64,000 nt of DNA from Mesonia oceanica (GTDB lineage: Bacteria; Bacteroidota; Bacteroidia; Flavobacteriales; Flavobacteriaceae). The translations under genes were made by a program, and so were the position numbers. The stretch spans positions 1 to 64,000 of the forward strand of contig NZ_CABVMM010000013.1 in NCBI RefSeq assembly GCF_902499555.1. Direction: 5' to 3'. Every line of letters begins with the position of its first letter. Within the stretch, counting starts at the first letter, position 1. The notes under the pieces were generated by a model. The model had not been told where the DNA came from, ran no database searches, and saw only the letters and a program-made list of their open reading frames with translations. Of the stretch, positions 28,164 to 36,741 are shown in pieces.

Positions 28164-28652
28164 TTAAAATGGTAAATCGTCTTCCTCGTCATCCTCCATC
28201 TGTGGCGGATTTACAGCTCCAGCGTTTGATGGTTGCTGTGAAGGTTGTTGATATTGTTCTGGATTGCCACCATTAGATTGTTGTTGCATTCCACTACCAC
28301 TACCACTCTGTTCTTTAGGCGTTAAAAAGGTAAATTCTGAGCATTGCACTTCAGTAGAGTAACGCTCCGTCCCTTTGTCATCGGTCCACTTTCTGGTTTT
28401 TATTCTACCTTCAATGTAAACCTTATCGCCTTTATTTAAGTATTTTTCGCAGACCTCAGCGGCCTTATTTCTCACTACGATATTATGCCACTCGGTATTG
28501 CTCACGCGTTCTCCGGTAGTTCTGTTCACATAATCTTCGTTGGTTGCCAAGGGAAAACGCCCAATACAACCACCACCTTCAAAATAGTGCATTTTCACAT
28601 CGTCACCGGTGTGCCCAATTAACATAACCTTATTTAATGTACCTGATGCCAT
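28164..28652 (-). CDS. ssb: Single-stranded DNA-binding protein
   Basis: An OB-fold domain (residues 1-110, starting LNKVMLIGHTGDDVK and with NTEWHNIVV), a Gln/Ser/Gly-rich spacer (about 115-150) and the acidic tail EEDDLPF that binds replication and repair partners. It is encoded between mutY (34 nt upstream) and gldE, in one operon. Confidence 0.96.
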   Translation of the reverse strand: MASGTLNKVMLIGHTGDDVKMHYFEGGGCIGRFPLATNEDYVNRTTGERVSNTEWHNIVVRNKAAEVCEKYLNKGDKVYIEGRIKTRKWTDDKGTERYSTEVQCSEFTFLTPKEQSGSGSGMQQQSNGGNPEQYQQPSQQPSNAGAVNPPQMEDDEEDDLPF

Positions 28653-28686
28653 TTCTTTGCTTTTAAGTAAATGTAAGGAAAAAGTC

Positions 28687-29751
28687 TTATTTGTTAAAAT
28701 AGAACTGCTCTATAAATTTTTCTATTAAAACGGGAACCGGATAAAGTCGGATATTTTCTTGCTGAATCACTTCAAACTCTTTTGTTTTAAAAGCAGAAGA
28801 AATTTCAGGCAAATCCATTACCCAGAACTTAACCATTAATTTACGGTGCGAAAGTACATGTTTTATAGGTTTTTTATTGAATAAATTTACTTTTTCGGCA
28901 GGAACACTTAGTAATTGCAGAAAGTTTTCCTCTTTCAGGAATTGTGTTTTACTTACTTCCTTTTCAGTTTCTATAAGTGGAAACTGATAGAGGTTTTTCC
29001 AAATCCCATTTCCTCTACGTTGCTGAATCACTGTTTTCCCTTCAGAAACCACTACTAAATAATTGAAATGTTTAGTTTTCACTTTGGTCTTTTTGAGTTT
29101 TATGGGCAATTCTTCAATTTTTCCTTGTTGAAATGCTACACATTCCGCTTGAAAAGGACACGTGATACAATACGGATTTTTGGGTTTACAATGCAATGCT
29201 CCAAATTCCATAATGGCCTGATTGTAAACACTTGCATTCTCTTTATCAAGTTTTTCTTCTGCTAAATTTTTAAATTCTTTTATCCCTTCAGTAGAATTAA
29301 TAGGTGTATCTACGCCAAAAACCCGGGACAACACGCGATAAACATTCCCGTCAACCACGGCCACCGGTTCGTTAAAACAAATGGAAGCTATAGCACTAGC
29401 GGTATAATCGCCCACTCCTTTTAGCTTTTTTAACTCCTTATAAGTATGAGGGAACTTACCATTTAATTCATTTGCTACATATTTTGCGGTAAAATGGAGA
29501 TTTCTTGCTCGGGAATAATAACCTAAGCCTTGCCAAAGTTTAAGTACTTTTTCTTCACTAGCTTCAGCTAAGTCAAAAACGCTCGGAAATTCTTCCACAA
29601 AACGCAAATAATAGGGCAATCCTTGGGCAACTCGTGTTTGTTGAAGCATAATTTCACTCAACCAAATATGATAAGGCTGTTTTGTTTTTCTCCAAGGCAA
29701 ATCACGCTGGTTAGATAAGTACCAATCAATCAGCAAATTATAAAATTTCAT
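28687..29751 (-). CDS. mutY: A/G-specific adenine glycosylase
   Basis: Removes adenine mispaired with 8-oxoguanine. A HhH-GPD domain (residues 30-175) has LKGVGDYTASAIAS with the catalytic Asp in VVDGNVYRVLSR. Then comes the 4Fe-4S loop C-x6-C-x2-C-x5-C (HCKPKNPYCITCPFQAEC) and a NUDIX-like C-terminal domain that recognises 8-oxoG (about 230-345). It starts at ATG 29751, divergent from the HU gene, and heads the mutY-ssb-gldE-gldD operon. Confidence 0.96.
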   Translation of the reverse strand: MKFYNLLIDWYLSNQRDLPWRKTKQPYHIWLSEIMLQQTRVAQGLPYYLRFVEEFPSVFDLAEASEEKVLKLWQGLGYYSRARNLHFTAKYVANELNGKFPHTYKELKKLKGVGDYTASAIASICFNEPVAVVDGNVYRVLSRVFGVDTPINSTEGIKEFKNLAEEKLDKENASVYNQAIMEFGALHCKPKNPYCITCPFQAECVAFQQGKIEELPIKLKKTKVKTKHFNYLVVVSEGKTVIQQRRGNGIWKNLYQFPLIETEKEVSKTQFLKEENFLQLLSVPAEKVNLFNKKPIKHVLSHRKLMVKFWVMDLPEISSAFKTKEFEVIQQENIRLYPVPVLIEKFIEQFYFNK

Positions 29752-29813
29752 TCTTCTATTTGTTAAAATGCAATAATAAAAACTTTATTTGGTTACTATT
29801 TAAACAATTAGGC

Positions 29814-29845
29814 TTGATTAATTGAATATTAAATTCTTATATTTG
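29814..29845 (+). promoter_or_regulatory. Promoter of the HU gene
   Basis: TTG at 29814-29816, a 21-nt spacer, then TATATTTG at 29838-29845. This is a full Bacteroidetes-type promoter 47 nt before the HU ATG. Confidence 0.7.
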
Positions 29846-29891
29846 CGCCCTTGAAATTTGTAACCCTATTTATAACAAAAATAACTGTAAG

Positions 29892-30182
29892 ATGACGAAA
29901 GCAGATCTCGTAGCGAATATTTCAGAAAAACTTGGAATGGAAAAAGGTGATGTACAAGCTACTATTGAGACCTTTATGCAAGAAGTAAAAGATTCTTTAG
30001 AAAGCGGAGATAATGTATATCTAAGAGGCTTCGGAAGCTTTATCATTAAAACAAGAGCAGAGAAAACCGGTAGAAATATTTCTAAGAATACAACTATCAA
30101 AATTCCCGCACACAATATTCCTGCATTTAAGCCTGCTAAGGTTTTTGTAGAAGGAGTAAAATCTAACGTAGAAGTTAAATAA
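29892..30182 (+). CDS. HU/IHF family DNA-binding protein
   Basis: A 96-residue histone-like protein: MTKADLVANISEKLGMEKGDV helical half, then VYLRGFGSFIIKTRAEKTGRNI and KIPAHNIPAFKPAK, the DNA-wrapping arm with the intercalating Pro. It has a strong promoter of its own and is followed by a 29-residue basic protein gene and RNase G, all on the plus strand. Confidence 0.95.
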   Translation: MTKADLVANISEKLGMEKGDVQATIETFMQEVKDSLESGDNVYLRGFGSFIIKTRAEKTGRNISKNTTIKIPAHNIPAFKPAKVFVEGVKSNVEVK

Positions 30183-30212
30183 AACTAATTATTAATTTAA
30201 AACACACTATTT

Positions 30213-30302
30213 ATGCCAAGTGGTAAAAAGAGAAAAAGACATAAGGTAGCCACGCACAAGCGTAAAAAAAGAAGAAGAGCTAACCGTCACAAGAAAAAGT
30301 AG
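30213..30302 (+). CDS. 29-residue very basic protein, putative ribosome-associated
   Basis: ATG at 30213 encodes 29 residues, MPSGKKRKRHKVATHKRK then KRRRANRHKKK, of which 18 are Lys, Arg or His. Proteins of this kind sit between HU and RNase G in many Bacteroidota. The spaced KKRKR...HKRKKRRR pattern recalls the mS38/COX24 (bS22-like) family of tiny ribosomal proteins. I also recall that a small extra ribosomal protein was reported in Bacteroidota ribosomes, but cannot link it to this sequence. A terminator overlaps the stop codon, so it is a transcript-end gene, probably co-transcribed with HU 30 nt upstream. Confidence 0.8.
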   Translation: MPSGKKRKRHKVATHKRKKRRRANRHKKK

Positions 30303-30321
30303 TTTTCTAACTACTTTTTTT
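30298..30321 (+). terminator. Terminator overlapping the stop of the 29-residue gene
   Basis: AGTAGTT/AACTACT stem with TTCT loop and a 6-7 T run. The stop codon TAG lies in the left arm. Confidence 0.7.
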
Positions 30322-30343
30322 GTTTAGAAAAGTTCATTGACAT

Positions 30344-30374
30344 AAGAAGTGTTCATGGAAAAAGGACACTTCTT
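30344..30374 (+). promoter_or_regulatory. Hairpin in the leader of the RNase G gene
   Basis: A perfect 9-bp stem AAGAAGTGT/ACACTTCTT with a 13-nt loop, about 90 nt before the RNase G start, without a T-run. It could shape the mRNA leader, and so be a site where RNase G controls its own mRNA, as is known for E. coli rne. That link is inference. Confidence 0.4.
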
Positions 30375-30461
30375 TCAGGATTAAAAACCTGTGATAATTT
30401 TTGTTTAATCCATCTATACTTGCCTATGTGGGTATGGATAAAAATCTAATACGCATGAAAG

Positions 30462-32000
30462 ATGAATAAGGAATTAATTATTAGATCCAATTCTTCTGCT
30501 ATTGATTTTGCCTTACTAAAAGATGGAAAACTTATAGAATTACACAAAGAAGATGATAACAACAATTTCTCTGTTGGCGATATTTATTTAGCCAAAATCA
30601 GAAAAGCTGTTCCCGGTCTTAACGCAGCCTTCGTTAATGTAGGTTACGAAAAAGATGGTTTTTTACACTATCATGACTTAGGACCACAAATATCTTCTTT
30701 GCTGAAATTCATAAAACGTGTAAGCACAGGTAAACTAAAAGATTTTTCTTTAAAGAATTATCGATTTGAAGATGATATTGATAAAAACGGAAGTATTACT
30801 GATGTTTTAAAATCAAATCAATCGATTTTGGTACAAATCGTAAAAGAACCTATTTCTACCAAAGGCCCAAGAATTAGCAGTGAACTTTCGCTTGCCGGAA
30901 GATACATCGTGCTAGTTCCTTTTTCTAACAGAATTTCTGTATCACAGAAGATTGAAGATAAAGAAGAAAAAGACAGGCTTAAAAGACTTGTAAAAAGTAT
31001 AAGGCCAAAAGGCTTTGGAGTAATAGTACGTACCGTTGCAGAAGGCAAAAAAGTAGCAGACCTGGACAAAGACGTTCAAAATTTAATGAACCGTTGGACA
31101 GGAATGTGCAAAAAACTGTATAAAGCCAGCACACCATCTAAAGTTCTAGGTGAACTTAACCGGGCAAATTCCCTGTTAAGAGATATGTTTAACGACACCT
31201 TCACCTCAATTTGTACAGATGAAGAAGCGCTTTATACGCAAATTAAAGATTATGTTGGCGAGATTTCTCCCGACAAAGAGTCGATTGTAAAATTGTATCA
31301 ATCTAATGTCCCAATCTTTGAAAAATATGGTATCGAACGGCAAATAAAAACCACCTTCGGAAAAACTGTTTCTATGAGTAGAGGCGCTTATCTGGTGATT
31401 GAACACACCGAAGCTATGCACGTCATAGATGTAAATAGCGGTAACCGAAGCAATAAAGCAAAGAACCAAGAAGACACTGCTTTAGAAGTGAACCTAATAA
31501 GTGCTACTGAAGTGGCCCGACAATTACGTTTACGTGATATGGGTGGGATCATCGTTGTAGACTTTATAGATATGAATAGAGCAGAGAACCGTAAACAGCT
31601 CTACAATCATTTACGAGATGAAATGAGTGACGATAGAGCAAAGCACAAAATTTTACCTCCTACAAAGTTTGGACTGATACAGATTACTAGACAACGCGTA
31701 AGACCGGAAATGAACATCAAAACCCGCGAAAAAAATCCTAACGGAGAAGGGGAAATAGAAGCCCCTATCGTGACCATTGATAAGATTAATGCCGACTTAC
31801 AGAAAATTATTAAAAAAGGTCATAAAAAGGTTACCTTAACGGCACATCCTTTTGTGGCAGCCTACTTAACAAGAGGCATTCCATCGCCCAGAAGCAAATG
31901 GTTTTTTGACCACAAGCGATGGGTAAAAATTTTACCAAGAGACGCTTACACGTATTTAGAATATCATTTTCACGACAATAGTGGTGAATTGATAGAATAA
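30462..32000 (+). CDS. rng: Ribonuclease G/E family endoribonuclease
   Basis: Endoribonuclease for rRNA and mRNA processing. An S1-like domain (about residues 35-130, GDIYLAKIRKAVPGLNAAFVNVG) is followed by an RNase H-like catalytic domain with the metal-binding Asp in VIDVNSG and VVDFIDM. At 512 residues it is RNase G-like and lacks the long scaffold tail of RNase E. The CPxC zinc-link cysteines found in E. coli RNase E/G after LIQITRQR are absent here (MNIKTREKN instead). It ends at a strong terminator. Confidence 0.95.
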   Translation: MNKELIIRSNSSAIDFALLKDGKLIELHKEDDNNNFSVGDIYLAKIRKAVPGLNAAFVNVGYEKDGFLHYHDLGPQISSLLKFIKRVSTGKLKDFSLKNYRFEDDIDKNGSITDVLKSNQSILVQIVKEPISTKGPRISSELSLAGRYIVLVPFSNRISVSQKIEDKEEKDRLKRLVKSIRPKGFGVIVRTVAEGKKVADLDKDVQNLMNRWTGMCKKLYKASTPSKVLGELNRANSLLRDMFNDTFTSICTDEEALYTQIKDYVGEISPDKESIVKLYQSNVPIFEKYGIERQIKTTFGKTVSMSRGAYLVIEHTEAMHVIDVNSGNRSNKAKNQEDTALEVNLISATEVARQLRLRDMGGIIVVDFIDMNRAENRKQLYNHLRDEMSDDRAKHKILPPTKFGLIQITRQRVRPEMNIKTREKNPNGEGEIEAPIVTIDKINADLQKIIKKGHKKVTLTAHPFVAAYLTRGIPSPRSKWFFDHKRWVKILPRDAYTYLEYHFHDNSGELIE

Positions 32001-32008
32001 AATTTTCC

Positions 32009-32044
32009 AAACGCCTTTCAATTTAAATTGAAAGGCGTTTTTTA
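32009..32044 (+). terminator. Terminator of the RNase G gene
   Basis: A 16-bp perfect stem AAACGCCTTTCAATTT/AAATTGAAAGGCGTTT followed by T-rich sequence, 8 nt past the stop. Confidence 0.85.
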
Positions 32045-32091
32045 TTTATACCCATTTATTCTCTACATATTCTGTTTATTTTTGCTGAAAG

Positions 32092-32583
32092 ATGAATAGA
32101 TATAATTATACCACCTATACGCTACAAGAAGCTACTGCCAAAATGATGAAATTTTGCGCGTACCAAGAGCGCTGTCATCAAGAAGTTGAAAAAAAACTCA
32201 TTGAAATGCGGATGATACCTGAAGCACGTCAAGAAATTACCTACCGACTTATTCAAGATAATTTTTTAAACGAAGAGCGCTTTGCCAAAAGTTTTGCCCG
32301 GGGAAAGTTCACCCAAAAAAAATGGGGAAAAGTAAGGATCCTAAGAGAATTGAAACTTCGGAATATTTCTAGGTTCAATATTGATAGTGCTTTAAAAGAA
32401 ATTTCCACACCTTCTTATTTAGAGACTTTTGAAGAACTTTCTGTTAAAAAATGGAATACCACAAAAGAACCTAATCTCCTTAAAAAGAAAAAGAAAGTAG
32501 CCGATTATTTGTTTTACCGTGGCTGGGAAAGCGAACTAGTTTTTGAAAAAATACAAGAATTGGCAAAAACAGACAACACTTAA
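32092..32583 (+). CDS. recX: Regulatory protein RecX
   Basis: A 163-residue modulator of RecA made of three-helix repeats (MMKFCAYQERCHQEVEKKL, LIQDNFLNEERFAKSFARGK, KVADYLFYRGWESELVFEKI). A TATTTTTG -7 element at 32077-32084 lies only 7 nt before the ATG, which suggests a leaderless or nearly leaderless mRNA. recA is not in the window. It ends convergent with the cupin gene, with a 4-nt overlap at 32580-32583. Confidence 0.9.
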   Translation: MNRYNYTTYTLQEATAKMMKFCAYQERCHQEVEKKLIEMRMIPEARQEITYRLIQDNFLNEERFAKSFARGKFTQKKWGKVRILRELKLRNISRFNIDSALKEISTPSYLETFEELSVKKWNTTKEPNLLKKKKKVADYLFYRGWESELVFEKIQELAKTDNT

Positions 32584-33452
32584 CCAGCTTTTTGATGCGT
32601 TCTTTTAACCGCTTGTTTATTTTTATAATCTATCCAAGCTTGTCCTTTCCACTTTCTCATTAACACATCAAAATGGCGCATAATTGCTAGGTTGTAAAAC
32701 GCTTTAGCAAGGTTTCTAGGTTTTCTAGGGATTGCCCTTAAACTCATGGAAAACCCTGGGGTTAAATAGCGCATGTAGTGCCAATAGCCTTCCGGCATAT
32801 ACAAAATATCACCATGATTCAAATTAGCCACATATCCCTTTGCTTTCTGTAAAGCAGGCCATTTATTAAAATCAGGATTAGAAAAATCTATATCTTCCCT
32901 CGTAATTAACGAGTGTGGAACTTTATATAAATAATTATTTTGCTGCTGATCAAAAAGGATACATTGCTTCTTTCCTTCAAAATGAAAATGGAAAATATTG
33001 GCTAAATCTATATCGTAATGCATAAAAGTATAGGAATCTTTCCCTCCAAAAAAAAGCATAGGAAGTTTTTTTAAAAGCCTTATCCCAAAGTCGGGGAATT
33101 CAAAATCGTTTTGAAGCTCCGGGACTTCTTTTAAAATGTTCCAAAGAAAAATCCTGTATTTGGTAGGCTGAGATTTTAATAAATCTATATAATCACGCAT
33201 TTTCATTTCTGCGTGAGCTTGATTAAAACCTTCTTCATGCCTTACCGGACGATTATCGTATAAGGGTACAATTTTATCTCCGGCAACTTGTTTTATGTAA
33301 TCTAAAGACCACTTCTGATAAGCCGGCCAATTGTTAATGTAGTTTTCAATTATTACCGGCTTTTGAGGTTGAAAGTAATTTTTTAGAAAGTTTTCTTTAG
33401 TGATATTTTTTACTCGATCTACTTCTTTCAGGTTTAACCCCTCTCGCTTCAT
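32580..33452 (-). CDS. Cupin/JmjC-like Fe(II)-oxygenase family protein (copy 2)
   Basis: 290 residues of the cupin-like JmjC (Cupin_8) type. The N-terminal half has a FLKNYFQPQKPVII segment, then the iron motif HYD (HxD, about residues 144-146) and the distal His in GYWHYMRYL. Such proteins hydroxylate proteins or other substrates using 2-oxoglutarate. It shares order and motifs with the gene 8 nt upstream, so the two are tandem paralogues. The pair follows bioB closely. Substrate unknown. Confidence 0.8.
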   Translation of the reverse strand: MKREGLNLKEVDRVKNITKENFLKNYFQPQKPVIIENYINNWPAYQKWSLDYIKQVAGDKIVPLYDNRPVRHEEGFNQAHAEMKMRDYIDLLKSQPTKYRIFLWNILKEVPELQNDFEFPDFGIRLLKKLPMLFFGGKDSYTFMHYDIDLANIFHFHFEGKKQCILFDQQQNNYLYKVPHSLITREDIDFSNPDFNKWPALQKAKGYVANLNHGDILYMPEGYWHYMRYLTPGFSMSLRAIPRKPRNLAKAFYNLAIMRHFDVLMRKWKGQAWIDYKNKQAVKRTHQKAG

Positions 33453-33460
33453 AAACTATC

Positions 33461-34315
33461 TTAAATATTTTTATTGGTATTTTCTATCGTAATTCTGTTT
33501 TTGTAATCTATCCACTTCTGCCCTCTTAACTTACGCATCAAATTATCGTAATTCATCATAAAAACGACGTTCTTGATCAGCTTTAATCTCTTTTTCAGAG
33601 AAGTGGGAAATGCACGCAGGGTCATAGATATACTTGGCGTTAGATAACGCATATAATGCCAATATGCACTTGGTATAAATAAAGTTTCTCCCGGCTGTAA
33701 GATCACCCGATAACCTTCAGCGTATTGTAAGGCAGGGTATTTTTTATAATCAGGTCGATCAAATTCGATTTCTTCCATCGAAACAATGGAGTATGGAACG
33801 TGATAAAGATATTTTCGCTGATCAAAAGGAAACAAGATAATATCTTTTTTTCCGTGGAAATTAAAATGCACATTATTGGCTAAATCTATATCATAATGTA
33901 GAAGTACCCTGGACCCTTCTCCTCCAAAAAACAGTACCGGTAATTTTTTAAAAAACTTTAATCCAATAGCCGGATAAGTAAAGTCTTTTAATAGTTGTGG
34001 ACATTTTTGAAGAATGTTGAAAAAGAAAATACGGAGATCGGTAGGACCAGATTTCAGTATTTCTACATAATCCTTCATTTTCATTTTCGCAGCCGGTTTT
34101 CTTGAGTATTCTTTTCCTTTCGCAGGTTCACTATTATATAATGGAACTTCTACTTCTCCCGCCTCTTTTGCAAAATAATCCAATGACCATTTCTGATAAG
34201 CCGGCCAGTCATGCGATAAATTCTTAACAACTACCGGCTTATTTGTCTTGACATAATTATTTATAAAATCTTTGGCACTAATCTCATCTACCCGATCTAT
34301 CTCCTGCAATTTCAT
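33461..34315 (-). CDS. Cupin/JmjC-like Fe(II)-oxygenase family protein (copy 1)
   Basis: 284 residues, clearly a paralogue of the following gene. It shares DRVDEISAKDFINNYV, NWPAYQKWSLDY-type and PVLFFGG segments, the HYDIDLAN metal motif and AYWHYMRYLTPS. It starts at ATG 34315, 16 nt after bioB, and ends 8 nt before copy 2, so the three genes could share one mRNA. The two copies differ mainly outside the metal core, which suggests different substrates. Confidence 0.8.
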   Translation of the reverse strand: MKLQEIDRVDEISAKDFINNYVKTNKPVVVKNLSHDWPAYQKWSLDYFAKEAGEVEVPLYNSEPAKGKEYSRKPAAKMKMKDYVEILKSGPTDLRIFFFNILQKCPQLLKDFTYPAIGLKFFKKLPVLFFGGEGSRVLLHYDIDLANNVHFNFHGKKDIILFPFDQRKYLYHVPYSIVSMEEIEFDRPDYKKYPALQYAEGYRVILQPGETLFIPSAYWHYMRYLTPSISMTLRAFPTSLKKRLKLIKNVVFMMNYDNLMRKLRGQKWIDYKNRITIENTNKNI

Positions 34316-34331
34316 CTGCCAACGATTAAAA

Positions 34332-35420
34332 TTAAGCTTTTACTTTCTTCCCTTGGGCTTCTAAGTTGCGTTCTATTTTATGCCCAGGCCTAGACCATTT
34401 AGGTTTTTCTCCTAAAGCTTCTACTTGAGATGCTTCTTTCTCCACAGATTTGCGTTGCGCATGCTTCTCGAAAGGTTTTTGAACATTCAACCCAAGATCT
34501 TGAAACATTAGCATGTCTTCACTTACATCTGGGTTTGGCGTAGTAAGTAATTTATCTCCGGCAAAAATAGAGTTTGCTCCTGCAAAGAAACACATCGCTT
34601 GCCCCTCTCTACTCATATTGGTTCTTCCGGCAGAAAGTCTTACCTGTGTTTCTGGCATGACGATACGGGTAGTAGCCACCATTCTTACCATATCCCAAAT
34701 AGGGACAGGCTCTTGTTCTTCCATCGGAGTTCCTTCCACAGGAACCAATGCGTTAATAGGTACCGATTCCGGTTGCGGATTTAATCTTGCCAAAGCTACC
34801 AACATTCCCGCCCGGTCTTCTTTACTTTCACCCATTCCAATAATTCCTCCACTACAAACCGTCACATTGGTTTTTCTTACATTGCCCAAGGTTTCTAAAC
34901 GATCTTCATAACCCCGTGTTGAAATTACTTCCTTATAGTATTCTTCTGATGTATCTAAGTTATGATTGTAAGCATATAATCCTGCTTCTTCTAAACGCTT
35001 GGCTTGATTTTCCGTAAGCATTCCCAACGTACAACAAACTTCCATATCCAGTTTATTAATGGTTCTCACCATTTCTAGTACGTTATCAAACTCAGGTCCG
35101 TCTTTTACATTTCTCCAAGCCGCCCCCATACAAACACGTGAACTTCCGGAAGATTTTGCCCGTAATGCTTGAGCTTTTACCTGATTTACACTCATTAATC
35201 CATTACCTTCAATATCGGTATGGTAACGAGCAGCTTGCGGACAATAACCACAATCCTCAGGGCAACCACCTGTTTTTATTGACAACAAGGTAGAAACTTG
35301 AACGGTATTGGGATCGTGATGTTTTCTATGAACTGTAGCTGCTTCATAAAGCAACTCCATGAAAGGTTTATTATAAATCGCTAAGATTTCTTCTTTTGTC
35401 CAATGATGTTTTATAGCCAT
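34332..35420 (-). CDS. bioB: Biotin synthase
   Basis: Radical-SAM enzyme that inserts sulfur into dethiobiotin. The SAM cluster motif CPEDCGYC lies at about residues 53-60, preceded by SIKTGGCPEDC. KSSGSSRVCMGAAWRN and VCCTLGMLTENQA follow. The C-terminal region keeps the Arg/Asn residues that bind the [2Fe-2S] cluster (RLSAGRTNMSREGQ). Upstream is a ketosynthase gene (99 nt), downstream two cupin genes. Confidence 0.97.
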   Translation of the reverse strand: MAIKHHWTKEEILAIYNKPFMELLYEAATVHRKHHDPNTVQVSTLLSIKTGGCPEDCGYCPQAARYHTDIEGNGLMSVNQVKAQALRAKSSGSSRVCMGAAWRNVKDGPEFDNVLEMVRTINKLDMEVCCTLGMLTENQAKRLEEAGLYAYNHNLDTSEEYYKEVISTRGYEDRLETLGNVRKTNVTVCSGGIIGMGESKEDRAGMLVALARLNPQPESVPINALVPVEGTPMEEQEPVPIWDMVRMVATTRIVMPETQVRLSAGRTNMSREGQAMCFFAGANSIFAGDKLLTTPNPDVSEDMLMFQDLGLNVQKPFEKHAQRKSVEKEASQVEALGEKPKWSRPGHKIERNLEAQGKKVKA

Positions 35421-35519
35421 AAAATCTAAATTGATAAATCAAAAATACTAAAACAGGTCTTGAAACACTATGCGTTTCAGGAGGATTTACTGTTTTAAAC
35501 TCCCCACTAAAGTAATATT

Positions 35520-36680
35520 TTATTGTTTAGAAACAATAATACTTACCGCATTTCCGCCAAAACCAACTGCATTCACCATAATGTTCTTTAAACGACTTTG
35601 GGTATCATGAATATTTTCAAAAAAAGGATTCTCGATAAATTCTTGTTGCTGAAGCATTAACAAAGCCATTTCTAAACTCATTGCTCCGGAAGCTCCAAAA
35701 GTATGACCTATTAAAAATTTGTTGGACGTGATAAGCGGAAGTTCTTCTCCAAAAACAGCCTTTATTGCATTTAACTCTGCCCAATCTCCTTTTTTTGTTC
35801 CAGGAGCGTGCATAATCACCATATCTACATTTTCTAAGCCTGATTGAGCTAAAGCCATTTTCATTGATTTTTGTAAACAACTAGCATCTTTAGAAATCGA
35901 AATACTATGTACTAAAGTTTCAGAAGCGTAGCCCCAACCCGTAATTTCAGCTATTGAATTTTCAGCGGAAGTAGAAATGCAAAAACTAGCGGCAGCTTCT
36001 CCTAAAATCATGGTGTTATTATTCTTATCTATCTCTAGACTCCTGTTAGGGAATTTTTCATTTTCGTCATACTTCGCATATAATTTAACGGCATTCATCT
36101 GGGCGATGGTAAACGGCGTTAACGGTGCTTCGCTCCCTCCCACTAAAAACTTATTCACCATTCCGCTTTTTAGCCAAGCAATAGCATTGGTTATGCTGTG
36201 CAAAGCTGTAGAACAGGTAATAGAATGACTAATTTCAGGACCATTTGATTGCAAATCCTGTAAAACCCAAGATGAAATATTCCCTAAAGTTGTCGTTGGA
36301 GAAGCTAAGGTAGAAGTAATTCCTTCTTTCAAAAATTGTTGGTGGTATTTTTCAAATAGAAAAGTAGCACCACGGGAAGAACCTATATTTACTCCGAAAT
36401 CTTCTTGATTCCAGTTAGCATTTTGAAACGCTTTTCTGGAAGCCAGCATAGCATATAATACCGAAGGATCTAAGTCCTTATATTTTGAATTTTCTATTTG
36501 AAGTGCTTCAATTTCGTCTTTAGCTTCTATGGACAATTTTGAAACATAAGTTTTCTTCCCTTCAAATTCTTCAACTTGAAATAATGGTTGACCTAGTTGA
36601 TAGTGCTTCCAGATTTTTTCTGAAGTATTTCCCAGTCCAGAAATAGAAGCAAAAGAATTAATGTAGATGTTATCTTTCAA
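35520..36680 (-). CDS. Beta-ketoacyl synthase family protein in the biotin locus
   Basis: A thiolase-fold ketosynthase of about 386 residues. All catalytic residues are visible: the nucleophile Cys in CSTALHS, the His in HAPGTKKGDWAE, the conserved Lys and second His in SNKFLIGHTFGASG. It is therefore probably decarboxylating and active. I chose a TTG at 36680 giving MKDNIYINSFASISG, because the family starts there and a promoter (GATATTTG, 36701-36694) lies just before; the longer frame (from 36761) would include promoter DNA. It sits between bioA and bioB. It may extend or build the pimeloyl chain, since no bioC or bioH is seen here. Confidence 0.75.
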   Translation of the reverse strand: MKDNIYINSFASISGLGNTSEKIWKHYQLGQPLFQVEEFEGKKTYVSKLSIEAKDEIEALQIENSKYKDLDPSVLYAMLASRKAFQNANWNQEDFGVNIGSSRGATFLFEKYHQQFLKEGITSTLASPTTTLGNISSWVLQDLQSNGPEISHSITCSTALHSITNAIAWLKSGMVNKFLVGGSEAPLTPFTIAQMNAVKLYAKYDENEKFPNRSLEIDKNNNTMILGEAAASFCISTSAENSIAEITGWGYASETLVHSISISKDASCLQKSMKMALAQSGLENVDMVIMHAPGTKKGDWAELNAIKAVFGEELPLITSNKFLIGHTFGASGAMSLEMALLMLQQQEFIENPFFENIHDTQSRLKNIMVNAVGFGGNAVSIIVSKQ

Positions 36681-36693
36681 AAAAGTTTTTATG

Positions 36694-36727
36694 CAAATAT
36701 CAGAAAGAATAAAAAAACTCCGAGCAA
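36694..36727 (-). promoter_or_regulatory. Promoter of the ketosynthase-bioB unit
   Basis: On the minus strand: TTG at 36727-36725, about 23 nt, then GATATTTG at 36701-36694, close to TAnnTTTG. It lies 14 nt before the proposed TTG start. The same GATATTTG form is used before hmgA. Confidence 0.45.
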
Positions 36728-36741
36728 GAATGTTCGAAGTT
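36711..36741 (-). terminator. Terminator upstream of the ketosynthase gene
   Basis: On the minus strand AACTTCGA/TCGGAGTT (one mismatch) with a 7-T run. It separates bioA from the ketosynthase unit and overlaps the proposed promoter of that unit. Confidence 0.6.

Noticed and set aside
27818..28276. Plus-strand ORF of 152 codons opposite gldE and ssb
   Set aside because: Antisense shadow of two well-supported genes; no motif.
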